From Aphis gossypii (Eukaryota; Arthropoda; Insecta; Hemiptera; Aphididae): a stretch of 64,000 bases of DNA. Numbering within the stretch: the first letter of the stretch is position 1; every line of letters begins with the position of its first letter. Below are positions 41,101 to 50,493 of the stretch, piece by piece. The DNA is taken from positions 28,913,213 to 28,977,212 of the forward strand of contig NC_065531.1 in NCBI RefSeq assembly GCF_020184175.1, written 5' to 3'. The notes below the pieces were generated by a model, which was not told where the DNA came from, made no database searches, and worked only from the letters and a program-made list of their open reading frames with translations. The position numbers and the translations under genes were made by a program.

Positions 41101-42952
41101 GAATACTGACCACTGTCATACCACAACCGTGATGTTATATTTATCTCATAATTAGAGTTTCAAAACGATTTAACTAGTTCTTTCAGTCAACGATCATGTT
41201 GGGAAATATTCATAAAAGAAAGAGAAAATATAATTTACAATTTTAGAGAATAAAAAATTTATAGGTATTAAACATTTTCATAACGGAATGAACACAGTCT
41301 CAGATTTAAAAAGTACCTAATAGGAGTAGTGATGATATTTAGTTAATTATTATAGTTAATTTATATTTTGTAAAACAATTTTATTTCTGTGTTTATTTAT
41401 TAATTTTATTAATGGATTTTAATTGTTGATTTTTTTAATTTTATCATTTTAATATTTAGTTTAGTTAGTTATGTATTAGTTATGTATATTAAATATTTAG
41501 ATTTAGTTGTTTAATTTGTCATATTTTTTTTTGTTTTGACATAAAATAAAGGTCTGAATTAGAGCTATATTATTTATCAGGGATGGCCAAACTGTGTCTC
41601 ACTTCATACGAGTGACTCACATCTAATTATTACCGTACTCCTCAAATAATGTTATCTAAAATGTTTATGTTTTTTGAAATAAAATAATAAAATGTGAAAT
41701 AATATTGTATAATGCTTTTTTTTATCTCATTTTAAGTTTTATCATATTTTGTATCTATCTAATCTTTAAAAATGGTTGATCAATAAATTTTACATATAAT
41801 ATTTTTTTTTAACCAATTATCGAGGACAAAGTATTTTTTATTTTTATTCTAGCTCTTACATATTTCTCATTCTGTAATGTATAACTTACAAGCCTATTCT
41901 TATTTAAATAAAAAAATATCTAAGAAGTAAAAGTTATATAACCAAAGTTAAAAATTACTCACTTTTTTTTTATAGTAGGTGCTTAAATAAAAAATATAAT
42001 AATTATATATCGTTATTAAATTGGGTTTCATTAAGATAAAATTAACTAATTTTATTTATTTGAAATAAAATATAGAAATTCTAAAAAAAAAACAATAGCA
42101 TGTACTAACTAATTGTTTTGATTGAAATAAATAATAAAAACTAACACCAAAAATCAAATACCCACATTTGAAACCATCCTCATAATAGTAGAAATAAATT
42201 AAAGTGTACTTGTTTTTTGGTTTATACGCATAGCATTTATATCAGGGGTGGCCAAACTTTTTTTGGTCACGATCTACTAAAAATATACTTCACCTTTGAA
42301 GATATACTTGTATAGAAAATTTTTTTATCATTGAATAACTATATCATTATTAAGAAACATATATAGGGCGTATGTCCTTAAAAATAAATTCTAATATGAT
42401 CGACTTTGAAATTGTTCGCGATCGACTGTTTGGCCGCCCCTAATTTATACAACAAAAGTCAAAAATTAAAATAGTCGCTTAAAATAATGCTTCTGACACT
42501 ATTTAATAATATAATATTAATAAATTATACTCACTATTGGTCGCATTCGTTTTGGTCTAAAAAACTAAGGCGATACTTTAATATCCAAATTTTTTTTTTA
42601 TTGAAGGATGATCCTGGTTTATCTAATTTTCTTTCAATTATTTTTGAATATAAATCTCTAATTTTTTCCCACATTTGTTTGGTTTCAACAACTTGAAAAT
42701 AAATAGATAATATACTTAACATAAGAACATTTATTTATTTTAATATTAATATATAATTTTAACAAGCCATATATTACCGGATTTTTCAATCTTAAATGAT
42801 ATATCTTTCCAGATACTATTTCTCAAAGAAATATTTTTGTAATTGGCATCTAATACGTTGTACAAAACCGGATTATCCTTTACAAGTAGCACGAGTTTTT
42901 CAACTAAAGGTGAGGAAAAGCTAAACTTTGAATTCATTATGCCGTTTGACAT
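38198..42952 (-). CDS. MADF-BESS domain DNA-binding protein
   Basis: Three minus-strand exons: 42952-42778, 42691-42535 and 38744-38198. Junctions are GT/AG and the phases agree (1 then 2), giving about 292 residues. Residues about 13-105 form a MADF (Myb/SANT-like) domain: LVEKLVLLVKDNPVLYN, then YKNISLRNSIWKDI, then KQMWEKIRDLYSK, and a closing segment ILKYRLSFLDQNE. The middle is basic (KTKIKKHRISK). Residues about 197-233 (VLFFENVMLQV, then RIQLKMKI) resemble a BESS protein-interaction motif. The C-terminus is Ser-rich. In insects this family comprises transcriptional regulators such as Adf-1. The target is unknown. The 3.8 kb second intron holds several transposons. An additional exon inside that intron cannot be excluded, but the phase match argues for a direct join. 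Confidence 0.8.
39125..39302. mobile_element. Short inverted-repeat element in the MADF-BESS intron
   Basis: Left CCCTATACGATCAATAATATT and right AATATTATTGATCGTGTATA then TAGG are inverted repeats of about 20 bp differing by small indels. The interior is AT-rich with further ATATTATTGA palindromes. A non-autonomous transposon is the simplest reading. The family is not known to me. Confidence 0.6.
40858..41014. mobile_element. hAT-like MITE, 157 bp
   Basis: It starts CAGTTGCGTAGCTAAA and ends GGCTATGCCACTA; both are decayed forms of the CAGTGGCGTAGC-type terminus. The flanks GTATTAAT (40850-40857) and ATATTAAT (41015-41022) agree at 7 of 8. The right subterminal GGCCCGGGC..CCTACCC motif relates it to the element at 35474-36309. 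Confidence 0.7.
41578..41660 (+). mobile_element. Solo left end of a CAGGGGTGGCC-type hAT-like element
   Basis: CAGGGATGGCCAAACTGTG closely matches the left end of the complete element at 42243 (CAGGGGTGGCCAAACT). No matching right end is found nearby. The right coordinate is approximate. Confidence 0.45.
42243..42442. mobile_element. hAT-like MITE, 200 bp
   Basis: Left end CAGGGGTGGCCAAACTT and right end GTTTGGCCGCCCCTA are inverted with two mismatches. Flanks ATTTATAT (42235-42242) and ATTTATAC (42443-42450) match at 7 of 8. It shares its terminus with the element at 19001-19224 and the solo end at 41578. Confidence 0.85.
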
Positions 42953-43598
42953 CACACACTCGCACTGTATTTCTATACTAATTCACTGATGTTAATATTT
43001 TATAATGTACATTTAGAAACCGACTACTGTACACAACTGTCATCTACAAAAACTAATAAAAGAAGGTTTATATTCGAAAATCACTTTGGGACTTTGGGTA
43101 GGTAATTAACTTTAATAGTATAATTATATACTGCTTAAAAATATCTGTATACATAATTTGTTTATTTAATGACTTCCAGTGTACATATTTGTGTAGATAA
43201 GTAAATTGAATGTATTTTAAATACATATAATATATATATACATAAAAACTAACAATTTCTTAGATATAAACTATTGGTACAATCAAAGTCCATCTATAGG
43301 TGGATATCTGGTATAATGAGTCCGTGGTGGGGACTACCAAATTGTGTTGAACCGCCTTTACCAAACGGTTCGCTACGGTCACCAATGATAAATATATAAA
43401 TATACCTACATTTCGGTATACAGAAAAAAAATCCAAGGAAGAAAAAACCATGGAAAAAATAACCAAAATAAAAAAACCAACAGAAAAAAAAACCAAAGGA
43501 AAAAAAACCAATGAAAAAAAAACCAAAATACATAAAATAAAAGTTATAAAAAAAATGAATCAACTATTAAGACTATTAAGTAAAAAATATGAATATAT

Positions 43599-43781
43599 TT
43601 AATATAAATTAATCATAGGTTCCGTTTTTAAAAATGAAGTTCTCAAAATAGCTGGACAATTAAGAAAACTTTTTTTTGTACACCTCCATGTATAATATTG
43701 CTTGCCAGCATGTTTTAATGTATACATGTAGCCTTGGTAACAAATTTTGTCTGAACCTTTATTTGATTTGATTATTTTCAT
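43599..43781 (-). pseudogene. FLYWCH-type zinc-finger fragment
   Basis: The minus-strand frame reads KICYQGYMYTLKHAGKQYYT, then WRCTKKSFLNC, then a stop. This fits the first two thirds of a FLYWCH finger: Y-x-G-x-x-Y, the W-R-C, and a second Cys eight residues later. The closing HxH zinc ligands are missing because a TAA comes first (43599-43601). No convincing splice donor restores them. In insects such fingers occur in MULE-type transposons and in derived host genes. I read it as a broken copy. The open frame extends upstream to 43901 without recognisable similarity. Confidence 0.6.
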
Positions 43782-44153
43782 TATTTTAAGATTTATTATA
43801 TTAGTACTTAAGAACTTGGAAACTTTAACTTTGCTCAAGAGCCAAGAAGAGTCAAGAACATACTGCACTACTGCAGTAAAGTCACTGACCACAGTCAGCA
43901 CAATCTTGAAAAATTATCTTGTCAATATTTATCTCAATAAAAGAAATAATTTTCAAACTTAGCAAAGATTTTGATAAACTTTCTACAAATAGATGGAATA
44001 ATGCTCTGGGAATCTTGATAAACTTTATAGATTAGATTAGACTGTCAGTTTATAGGAGTTATAGGATATGTCGTATACTCCGATTACTCGGACGTATACC
44101 AAAATAAGGTAAAACCAAAAATGATGTAAAATACTTTATTTGAACGCGACGTC

Positions 44154-44187
44154 CAGTGGTGATCGAGTCACACGATCACCACCACTG
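44154..44187. repeat. Short perfect-stem hairpin
   Basis: CAGTGGTGATCG and CGATCACCACCACTG form a 12-bp stem with a 3-base bulge around a short loop. Its outer CAGTGG/CCACTG resembles hAT-type ends found elsewhere in the window, so it may be a minimal deletion derivative. Confidence 0.6.
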
Positions 44188-44880
44188 ACCCCTTTGCTGC
44201 CCTAACCATATCTATCTCTTATATACTTTTTTTTTTTTTTAACAAAATTTTTATATTACGCAATCTGTTACAATTAATGAACAATAAGCTTAAGTGATAA
44301 AATAGAATAGTAGACAGAGAAAGACAGAGGGAAGAGACCACCCATCGGAGGTACTTCAGCATGATAAATCTCTTATATACTAAATTTACAATTGAGTTAC
44401 TATCGATTGTTACATCTTTCTCTTATTATACTAATTTACATTTCATACACTTAACTTACGTAATTATTATTTTAACCAGATTAATAACAAATTTTATTTA
44501 CATTTCTTACTACTATATTTTGATTACTATGCTAGCTAAAATATAAAAGTTTATCAACACTATATTTCTCAATTGTTATATCTTAACCTATTTAAATGCT
44601 TTTTTTTATTATTGCTTAATAATTATGGAAATTCATTAAATCCTAATACAACAGGTATTAACACCATTAATGCTTTGTTATGAACTGTATAATAATATGT
44701 AATACATATAATACAATATATTTAAAATTTGGCGGTGGTATGATCTATGATAACAATTATGGTATGTGATTTATGGTATGCTCGTATAGATACTATATAA
44801 TTTATATTTTGGTTTTTTTTCTGTTGGTTTTTTTATTTTGGATATTTTTTCCGTGTTTTTTTTTCCTTGGATTTTTTCCC

Positions 44881-46059
44881 GGGATTCCTACATTTCACTT
44901 TGTATTAATAATATCTATAATTTTCATTAACACACTCACAAAATATATAAGGCATAAATATTATTTTAAGCGGTTCAAATACAATTACGTACTGGTCTAT
45001 TATTTGTAATTTATTTTTATATTTTGTTAATTATGTTACTTGAGATTTAAACCAAAACCATAATCGGTTTTTTTTCACAAATAGTACTCGTAGGTACCAA
45101 CTTAACTATTAATCCATTACTCCCTAATATTAATTAATACAACGCAAAGTACCTACACGGCTACACTAATGAAAGTATTTAAAATTAAACATTATTTCAC
45201 ATTCTTTATTTTTATTTTTTATAATCAATTAAGTAAAAACTGGTCGCTCGAATGTATTGTACAACAATGAATATTTTCCAAAAAGGAATACGGTCTGAGC
45301 TATTAGTTAATAGAATGTTTCATTTTATTAAATGTTGATACAATACTAGGACACTGTACTAATTGGTTATTTCAACGCCATTAAAAAACCATTAAAATTA
45401 AAAAATTAATTCATAAATAAAATAATATTAATTGGAAAATATTGAATATTTTACAGTTGTATTACTCCGAGCGACACGCCACTAGAAGAAATATAGGTAC
45501 ATATGAACAATAATGAACCTTTAACAGATTTTTATTTGTGTTGTACCTTTCATCGGTCATAGCGGTTTACTAATCTAACCGGGTCTGGGATCCTAAATTC
45601 CTAAATATATTGATCGGCCCGACCTTAATATAATAGGTAGTCATTGGACACAATAACTGTGTAAAACGCATTATAGAATTTCCGGATACAGTTTACAATA
45701 GATGGATCGGCCTTTAGATTATTCACGTGTGTATTCTTCGTAAATTTTGTTGATGTACAAATGCGTTGACCAATAGCTATTAAAAAACACTTTAGGTACC
45801 CCCTAGTAATTGTGGTAATTGTAGTATTTCGATGGGTATACCTTATACCTGGCGGCTGGCGATGTCGCGATCATTTCTACAAATTCAATTCGAGGGATCA
45901 GACGTTATAGGTTTAAAGCACTTATATCATCCTTAATAAAATCTTATTTACTTATTATGCTCTAGCAAAATATTTAACCGATAGAAGTAAAACCGCTCAT
46001 TTTTACAACTTTTTCATCCAAAATTAAAATTATAAAAAAAAAATCAACAGCAGATCAAA
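44881..46059. other. Upstream region of the homeobox gene
   Basis: AT-rich DNA with no supportable open frame. It should hold the promoter of the homeobox gene, but I cannot identify core elements. Confidence 0.4.
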
Positions 46060-46111
46060 ATGGCGAAGGAATTAAAATTTATTTCGGTTGAAATCGGACG
46101 TGATTTTTTCC
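46060..46111 (+). CDS. Possible alternative first coding exon of the homeobox gene
   Basis: ATG at 46060 opens a frame of 17 codons that ends at the donor C|GTATGT. Joined to the acceptor before 46272 (TTTTCAG), the frame continues through CTT TTG CAG into the ATG at 46280. Upstream of 46060 an in-frame start is not needed. The join is consistent but not proven. Confidence 0.4.
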
Positions 46112-46279
46112 GTATGTATTTACTTACTTACTTTTTCATTTTTATTTATATGAAAAAAAAATACTATTTTAATTTTACTTTTTTGTGCGTACATTTTATA
46201 AATTACGAGTTACAATAACTCCTAAAATTATAATAGCTTTGATGTTAAATAAAATTATTTTTTATTTTCAGTTTTGCAG

Positions 46280-48117
46280 ATGCCCAAAAAAAATTATCAG
46301 CAGCCACCTTGTATGTATATACCTATATATTATTACCTATAAATACCTAAATATTTATCAAAAAAAAATATAAAATAACTGATAGTTTATACTTTTAGAA
46401 TGTAAATAACCACCCGTGACCTAAGTTATCTAATATGATTCTTCTTTTTATAGCCACTATAGAGACCAATACCCTTCGAAGTTATCGTGATGAACGAAAG
46501 CCACCAAATTATACCAAAGAACAATTAAAACAGTTGGAGGAATTGTATATTATCAATCCACGCTTGACAAATCGTGTACTACTCAATTTAACTAGAAAGT
46601 TGTGTATTCATGAAGATAATATAAGACTATGGTATCGAAAAAGACGAGCAAGAGATAACTCAGGTAACACGGAATTAACTACCTATACGGGACCTATTTT
46701 GAAAATAAGGTTAGGTTAGGGGACGCGGAGACTGAGGAAACCTTAAATTTATTTTATTTTTCTATAAAAATGTTCGTAGTATTAGTTGCGTATCTATAGG
46801 GAGGTGTTTTAGATGTTTTAAGTTAGGTACAATAAAATATGTTAAAACGTATGCCCCTTCCGTGTACATTTTTACCAGATCTTATAGTGTTTAACGCCAT
46901 AAGCAATTACTATACTTTATGCAAATATGACAATCGTACAGTTGGACCCCGAAATAACGGCTAGTTTCATAGAATAAACGCATAAATCGGAGCCGAACGA
47001 AAATGCAAATACCTTTAACAACTTTGAAGTATAAAAACAAAAATATATTTAAAATATATTTATTTTTATTTATTTATTCAGAAAATCTGTTTTTTTACCC
47101 TGTGACCTTCTTGAGGTGGTGTTGCATAGGGATATTTTATTTTTGAATCGCTTTAAAAAATGTATTTCATGTATTTGAATTGGGTAGACAATTAATAAAC
47201 TCAAAAATCGTAGTGCAATTGCGTTACAATGTCGAATGGTTGGTATTAATTAACATTTTTGTGGTTTGAGCCGTTTGAGGTTGGTGTTCGAACTTTTAAG
47301 TTTTAATTTATATTATCAGTTATCACCTATAATTTCTTATCACGGGGTCCAACTGTCCTGATGATGAAATTGTCATATCTGCAATTATATTGATAATTTA
47401 TTATCAGGGTTGGGATCTTATAGCATTTGCATATTTCTTATGAGATGCTTAAAAATAGCAGAGTAAGCGAAAAATGTTTTTCGTGATACGGAGAACTCAA
47501 ATTAAAAATTTTATTTTGCATATTTTATGATTTTTTTAATTTTTATCGCTTTTTTGGATTTTTTTTTTTGCTTTTTTACCATTTTTTTAATTCAAAATTG
47601 GTCTTATCTTATAAAATTATATTTTAACAAAACTTGGTTTTAGATTTTTGTCAATCGAATTATCAAGTAAACTGTAAACGTACAGATTAAGTAAAAAGGC
47701 CGCACAATTACAGCGATAATATTATAATATAGATTATTGATAGGTACCTATTATATACTTTTACGATGATTTCGAATTAGGTATTTGGTTCTAATTTTTG
47801 TTATCTGCTTATTTTGTCGATTTCTACATTCTACTGTAAGATTTCCTTTTGTGCATGTTTTTAGTGCATATATTTATCATTAATTAAGGTCATATTATAG
47901 CGCATATTTATGCAATTTTAAGTGCTATAAAATCTTAACTCTGCTTATTATGAATTTTTGAATATTATTATTGATTATTATAACAGTATACTCATGTAAA
48001 TGTGATTTTATTTTTGCTTAAACAGAATGGAACGATTATGATGATACTATTTCGTTTTGTAGTGACGACTGTGAAGCGTGTATGAATCTCCGAAGCAACC
48101 TTGACGTTAAGAACTAA
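46280..48117 (+). CDS. Small divergent homeodomain protein lacking Asn51
   Basis: Coding exons: 46280-46310, 46454-46663 and 48026-48117 (stop TAA 48115-48117). GT/AG borders and phases match, giving about 110 residues. The homeodomain aligns without gaps from the Asp codon at 46489: Y8, L16, Y20, L38, C39, I45, W48, R52 and R53 sit at canonical positions. However, the recognition helix reads LWYRKRRAR, so F49 is Tyr and the near-invariant DNA-contacting Asn51 is Lys. The acidic C-terminal tail (DYDDTISFCSDDCEAC) is encoded by the last exon. A possible extra first exon, 46060-46111 (MAKELKFISVEIG...), ends at a GTATGT donor and joins in frame at 46272, which would extend the N-terminus by about 20 residues. 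A polyadenylation signal is at 48267. I cannot place it in a named homeobox class; it may be lineage-specific and may bind DNA differently or not at all. Confidence 0.78.
46939..47355. mobile_element. Non-autonomous element with perfect 13-bp inverted ends, in homeobox intron
   Basis: CAGTTGGACCCCG at 46939-46951 and CGGGGTCCAACTG at 47343-47355 are perfect inverted repeats 417 bp apart. A TA precedes the left end, while TC follows the right, so the TA duplication expected for a pogo/Tc1-like insertion may have mutated. The interior is AT-rich and non-coding. Confidence 0.75.
47405..47943. mobile_element. hAT-like MITE, 539 bp, in homeobox intron
   Basis: The left end CAGGGTTGGGATCTTATAGC and the right end GCTATAAAATCTTAACTCTG are inverted repeats over about 20 bp with a few mismatches. 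Flanks TTTATTAT (47397-47404) and CTTATTAT (47944-47951) agree at 7 of 8. It has no transposase frame. Confidence 0.8.
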
Positions 48118-48266
48118 AAGAATATGTACTATGTTGATGTTGTAGCTCATAACAAGATCTAAACAATATAATATTATTTTTAGGTTTGTTAATTTGAAAT
48201 TACATTAAGTACCTACATAATATATATTTTTACGTTTAATGTTTGTATTTAATTTTCTAAAAATTA

Positions 48267-48272
48267 AATAAA
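48267..48272 (+). promoter_or_regulatory. Polyadenylation signal of the homeobox gene
   Basis: AATAAA lies 150 bases past the stop codon at 48115-48117, a normal spacing for a short 3' untranslated region. Confidence 0.5.
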
Positions 48273-48939
48273 AATGTATTAAATACTTAAGTGTTTGTAT
48301 TTTTTTTTTTATGATAATTTACGATTTTTCGTGAGAACTCTTGAATCCTCGGCTTAATAACATGTAAATCGGACTTAGATACAGGATTAAAGATATCTTT
48401 AATCGTGCTCTGATGACATATATAATCAGCTTATCACTGATAAATATCAATATGCATCAAGGTTGATATGCATAACCGGGATCATAGATTTAAAAATAAT
48501 GGATAGGAAACGCCTATACTAGTTTTGTAAGAGGTTGCGGTATTTTTTGGGAAAGAGAGAAAGATAAATATTTACGAGAGAGGTAGACTATAAGAGGTAT
48601 TTTTAAGGTTTATTAATTGATAATTTAAGACTTTAATGTTAGTTTTGATACAAATTTGAAATAATATTTATATTTTACACTATATTATATTATTATGCAG
48701 TATGATGATCAATAAATTTGCAATCAAATTTAATTAAAATAATTAAATTGTCATTTCATATTTTCCACATAAATTTTATGTTGTGTTTTTAAATTGTGTT
48801 ATCACTTATAATTTATAAATAATAAAGTATTAAGTAACCTTTATAAACTCAAAAATCATATAATTTAATTTTAGTTGATAAGCCCAATGTCTTATCCATT
48901 CTTATAATATCTATAACCGCGTGGCGTTCCGCTCAAGAT

Positions 48940-48946
48940 TATTATA

Positions 48947-48977
<31 letters not shown>
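48940..48977. repeat. ATT trinucleotide microsatellite
   Basis: About eleven consecutive ATT units, at the edge of a more complex block that runs to about 49450. Confidence 0.9.
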
Positions 48978-48979
<2 letters not shown>

Positions 48980-49516
48980 TCTTGCTATATTGGTACTTGG
49001 TAGCGCGACACTACAATGAAAGTCTTATTCCACCTCTACCAATACGACCAAGCCCCGTTTCTCAACGGCATTTCTCTTCCGTTTTTTTTTTATTTTGGCA
49101 TCGTGGTTTATCGTTATTTGTTTTATTATATTTTTTGGTTGTGTTCTATTGTTTGTGAAAATTGAAATAAACTAAGAAATCGACTTTGGCGTACTGTTAA
49201 GAATATCGAGATTTTACTCTTGATTATTTGAACGGGCTTAAGTGTGCCATAGGTCTCGATAACACCCAAAACCGTTCAAAAATTCAATCGGCTGACATCC
49301 GTGAGGACATTGTATTATGTGTGTTCATGGCCAGTATTTAAGTAACGATGTCTGCTGCAGGTGTCGTGACTGGGTAGGAGAAGACGCAATTGTGCTAAAT
49401 GATTAACTGTCGATACCCGGAGTCGATCGTGGCAAACGGTTGCAAGGTAGTTGTTCGAAAAATTATAAGGATAATAAGATAAGCATAAAATCTATTGTCA
49501 AAATAAAATTTTCAGA
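48978..49516. other. Complex, less AT-rich block of unknown origin
   Basis: From the microsatellite to about 49500 the sequence is less AT-rich than its surroundings and non-repetitive in itself (for example around 49040-49080 and 49230-49440). It carries no long open frame. It could be the 5' leader of a truncated retrotransposon, but no motif proves this. Confidence 0.3.
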
Positions 49517-49704
49517 TACATTTTCAAAGGGAATTAGGGATCAGCGTTGCCACTCTCTCGCTGCGCTCGCCCGGACATTCAAAACGAAAACATCCCTCGA
49601 TTTGCTATGCAACACCACCAGTAGGTCACAGGGTTTAAAAACGATGCCCATAATTTTACTAACAACGGTTGATAATAATTTTCGAGTATCACTTCTCTGG
49701 TCCT

Positions 49705-49883
49705 CAGTGGCGTAACTGAGCTACTTTGAGGGGGAGGGGGTGATATAGATATTTTTCGTTTGTAAAAAAAAACCTTTAAAGGTATCTCACAAATTATAAT
49801 TCATTATATTATAAAAAAAAAAGGTCTAGAGGGTGATATATCCCCTGGTGATATACTGATATAGTGAAATAGCTACGCCACTG
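49705..49883. mobile_element. hAT-like MITE, 179 bp
   Basis: CAGTGGCGTAACTGAGCTA at the left and TAGCTACGCCACTG at the right are inverted ends of the same CAGTGGCGTAG type as the element at 11265. Flanks CTGGTCCT (49697-49704) and CTGGTCCC (49884-49891) agree at 7 of 8. Interior G-rich run at 49730-49740. Confidence 0.85.
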
Positions 49884-50054
49884 CTGGTCCCTATCATTTT
49901 TCGAATAACTGCCGAACACTAAAATTAATACCAACCATTCGAAATTGTAAATAGTTCTAGTACGACTTTTGAATGTATCAATTTCCCACCCTGGTAAAAT
50001 CATTGATCTTTTTCTTATAGACAGCTGAACATCACTGGTTGGCGTAGTTAGGTC

Positions 50055-50088
50055 AAAAAGGTAAAAGGTAAAAGGTAAAAGGTAAAGG
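50055..50088 (+). repeat. Seven-base tandem repeat (AAAAGGT)n
   Basis: Four to five consecutive copies of AAAAGGT, just left of the inverted repeat arm at 50095. Confidence 0.9.
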
Positions 50089-50094
50089 TGTCAA

Positions 50095-50291
50095 CATAGA
50101 TAATAAAGATATGGATAGGCCACGCCTATGTTAAATATATTTGAGGCCGCGTGCCTGGAGGGGAAGGCAATTGAGGCGTTTTTATAATGATAATTGATAC
50201 TCTATATAGGTATACTTGTTTGGCCTCAACTGGACCCCTTAAATACCGTTGATAAGACCGATATATCCTATCCATATCTTTATTATCTATG
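50095..50291. mobile_element. Inverted-repeat element with perfect 25-bp arms
   Basis: The arm at 50095-50119 begins CATAGATAATAAAGATATGG, and 50267-50291 is its exact reverse complement over 25 bases. A further copy of the TATCTTTATTATCTATGG arm occurs at 50621-50638, with a partial inverted partner near 50515-50524. This suggests a second, decayed element of the same family. Non-coding. Confidence 0.75.
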
Positions 50292-50440
50292 GGTGTCAAA
50301 TACATTTTTCAAAGAGATCATAGGGACTGCAGTGTTGCCACTCACTCGCTGCCCTTGCTCGGTATTCAACACGAAAACATTCCTTGATTTGCTAAGCATC
50401 CCCTCATACCCCTCTTGAATTAAGATCTTTTATGTCTTTG

Positions 50441-50493
50441 GAAACCGTTACTCGGGGTAACCAGGTAACCTGGGTAACCCCGTAACGGTTTTC
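50441..50493. repeat. Hairpin with three GGTAACC units
   Basis: Outer arms GAAACCGTTAC and GTAACGGTTTTC are inverted (one extra T on the right). The loop side contains three spaced copies of GGTAACC, at about 50456, 50464 and 50473. It is GC-richer than its surroundings and lies within the decayed inverted element that spans about 50424-50654. Confidence 0.7.

Larger units (their letters stand above)
43423..44880. repeat. Inverted A-rich/T-rich arms enclosing about 1.3 kb (possible decayed MULE-type element)
   Basis: The left arm (43423-43498) reads AAATCCAAGGAAGAAAAAAC and continues with ACCAAAATAAAAAAACCAAC. The right arm (44804-44880) is its near reverse complement, including CTGTTGGTTTTTTTATTTTG and CCTTGGATTTTTT. 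The arms are about 70 bp with several mismatches. The enclosed DNA includes a FLYWCH fragment on the minus strand and a short hairpin at 44154-44187. Long inverted ends plus a FLYWCH module are typical of MULE transposons, so that is a possible origin; it is inference. Open frames reading through the arms encode only Phe-rich low complexity and are not genes. Confidence 0.55.
49517..50403 (+). repeat. Pair of direct repeats (about 100 bp each) 785 bp apart
   Basis: The copies at 49517-49615 and 50301-50403 share TACATTTTCAAAG, GTTGCCACTC followed by CTCGCTGC, CGAAAACAT and GATTTGCTA in the same order, with scattered differences. They are two aged copies of one dispersed repeat. Between them lie a hAT-like element (49705-49883) and an inverted-repeat element (50095-50291). 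Confidence 0.7.

Noticed and set aside
43260..43563. Two overlapping minus-strand frames of about 88 codons, Phe-rich
   Set aside because: They read through the A-rich inverted arm and encode low-complexity Phe/Gly/Ser runs; not a membrane protein gene.
44773..45009. 78-codon plus-strand frame with hydrophobic Phe runs
   Set aside because: It is the reverse-arm counterpart of the same A-rich repeat, not a gene.
46435..46719. Treating the homeobox open frame as a single-exon 94-residue protein
   Set aside because: Its ends run past a good acceptor (46453) and donor (46664); the spliced three-exon model gives in-phase coding on both sides.
49440..49715. 91-codon plus-strand frame
   Set aside because: It covers the direct repeat block and ends within a MITE terminus; composition and context speak for a repeat and not a gene.
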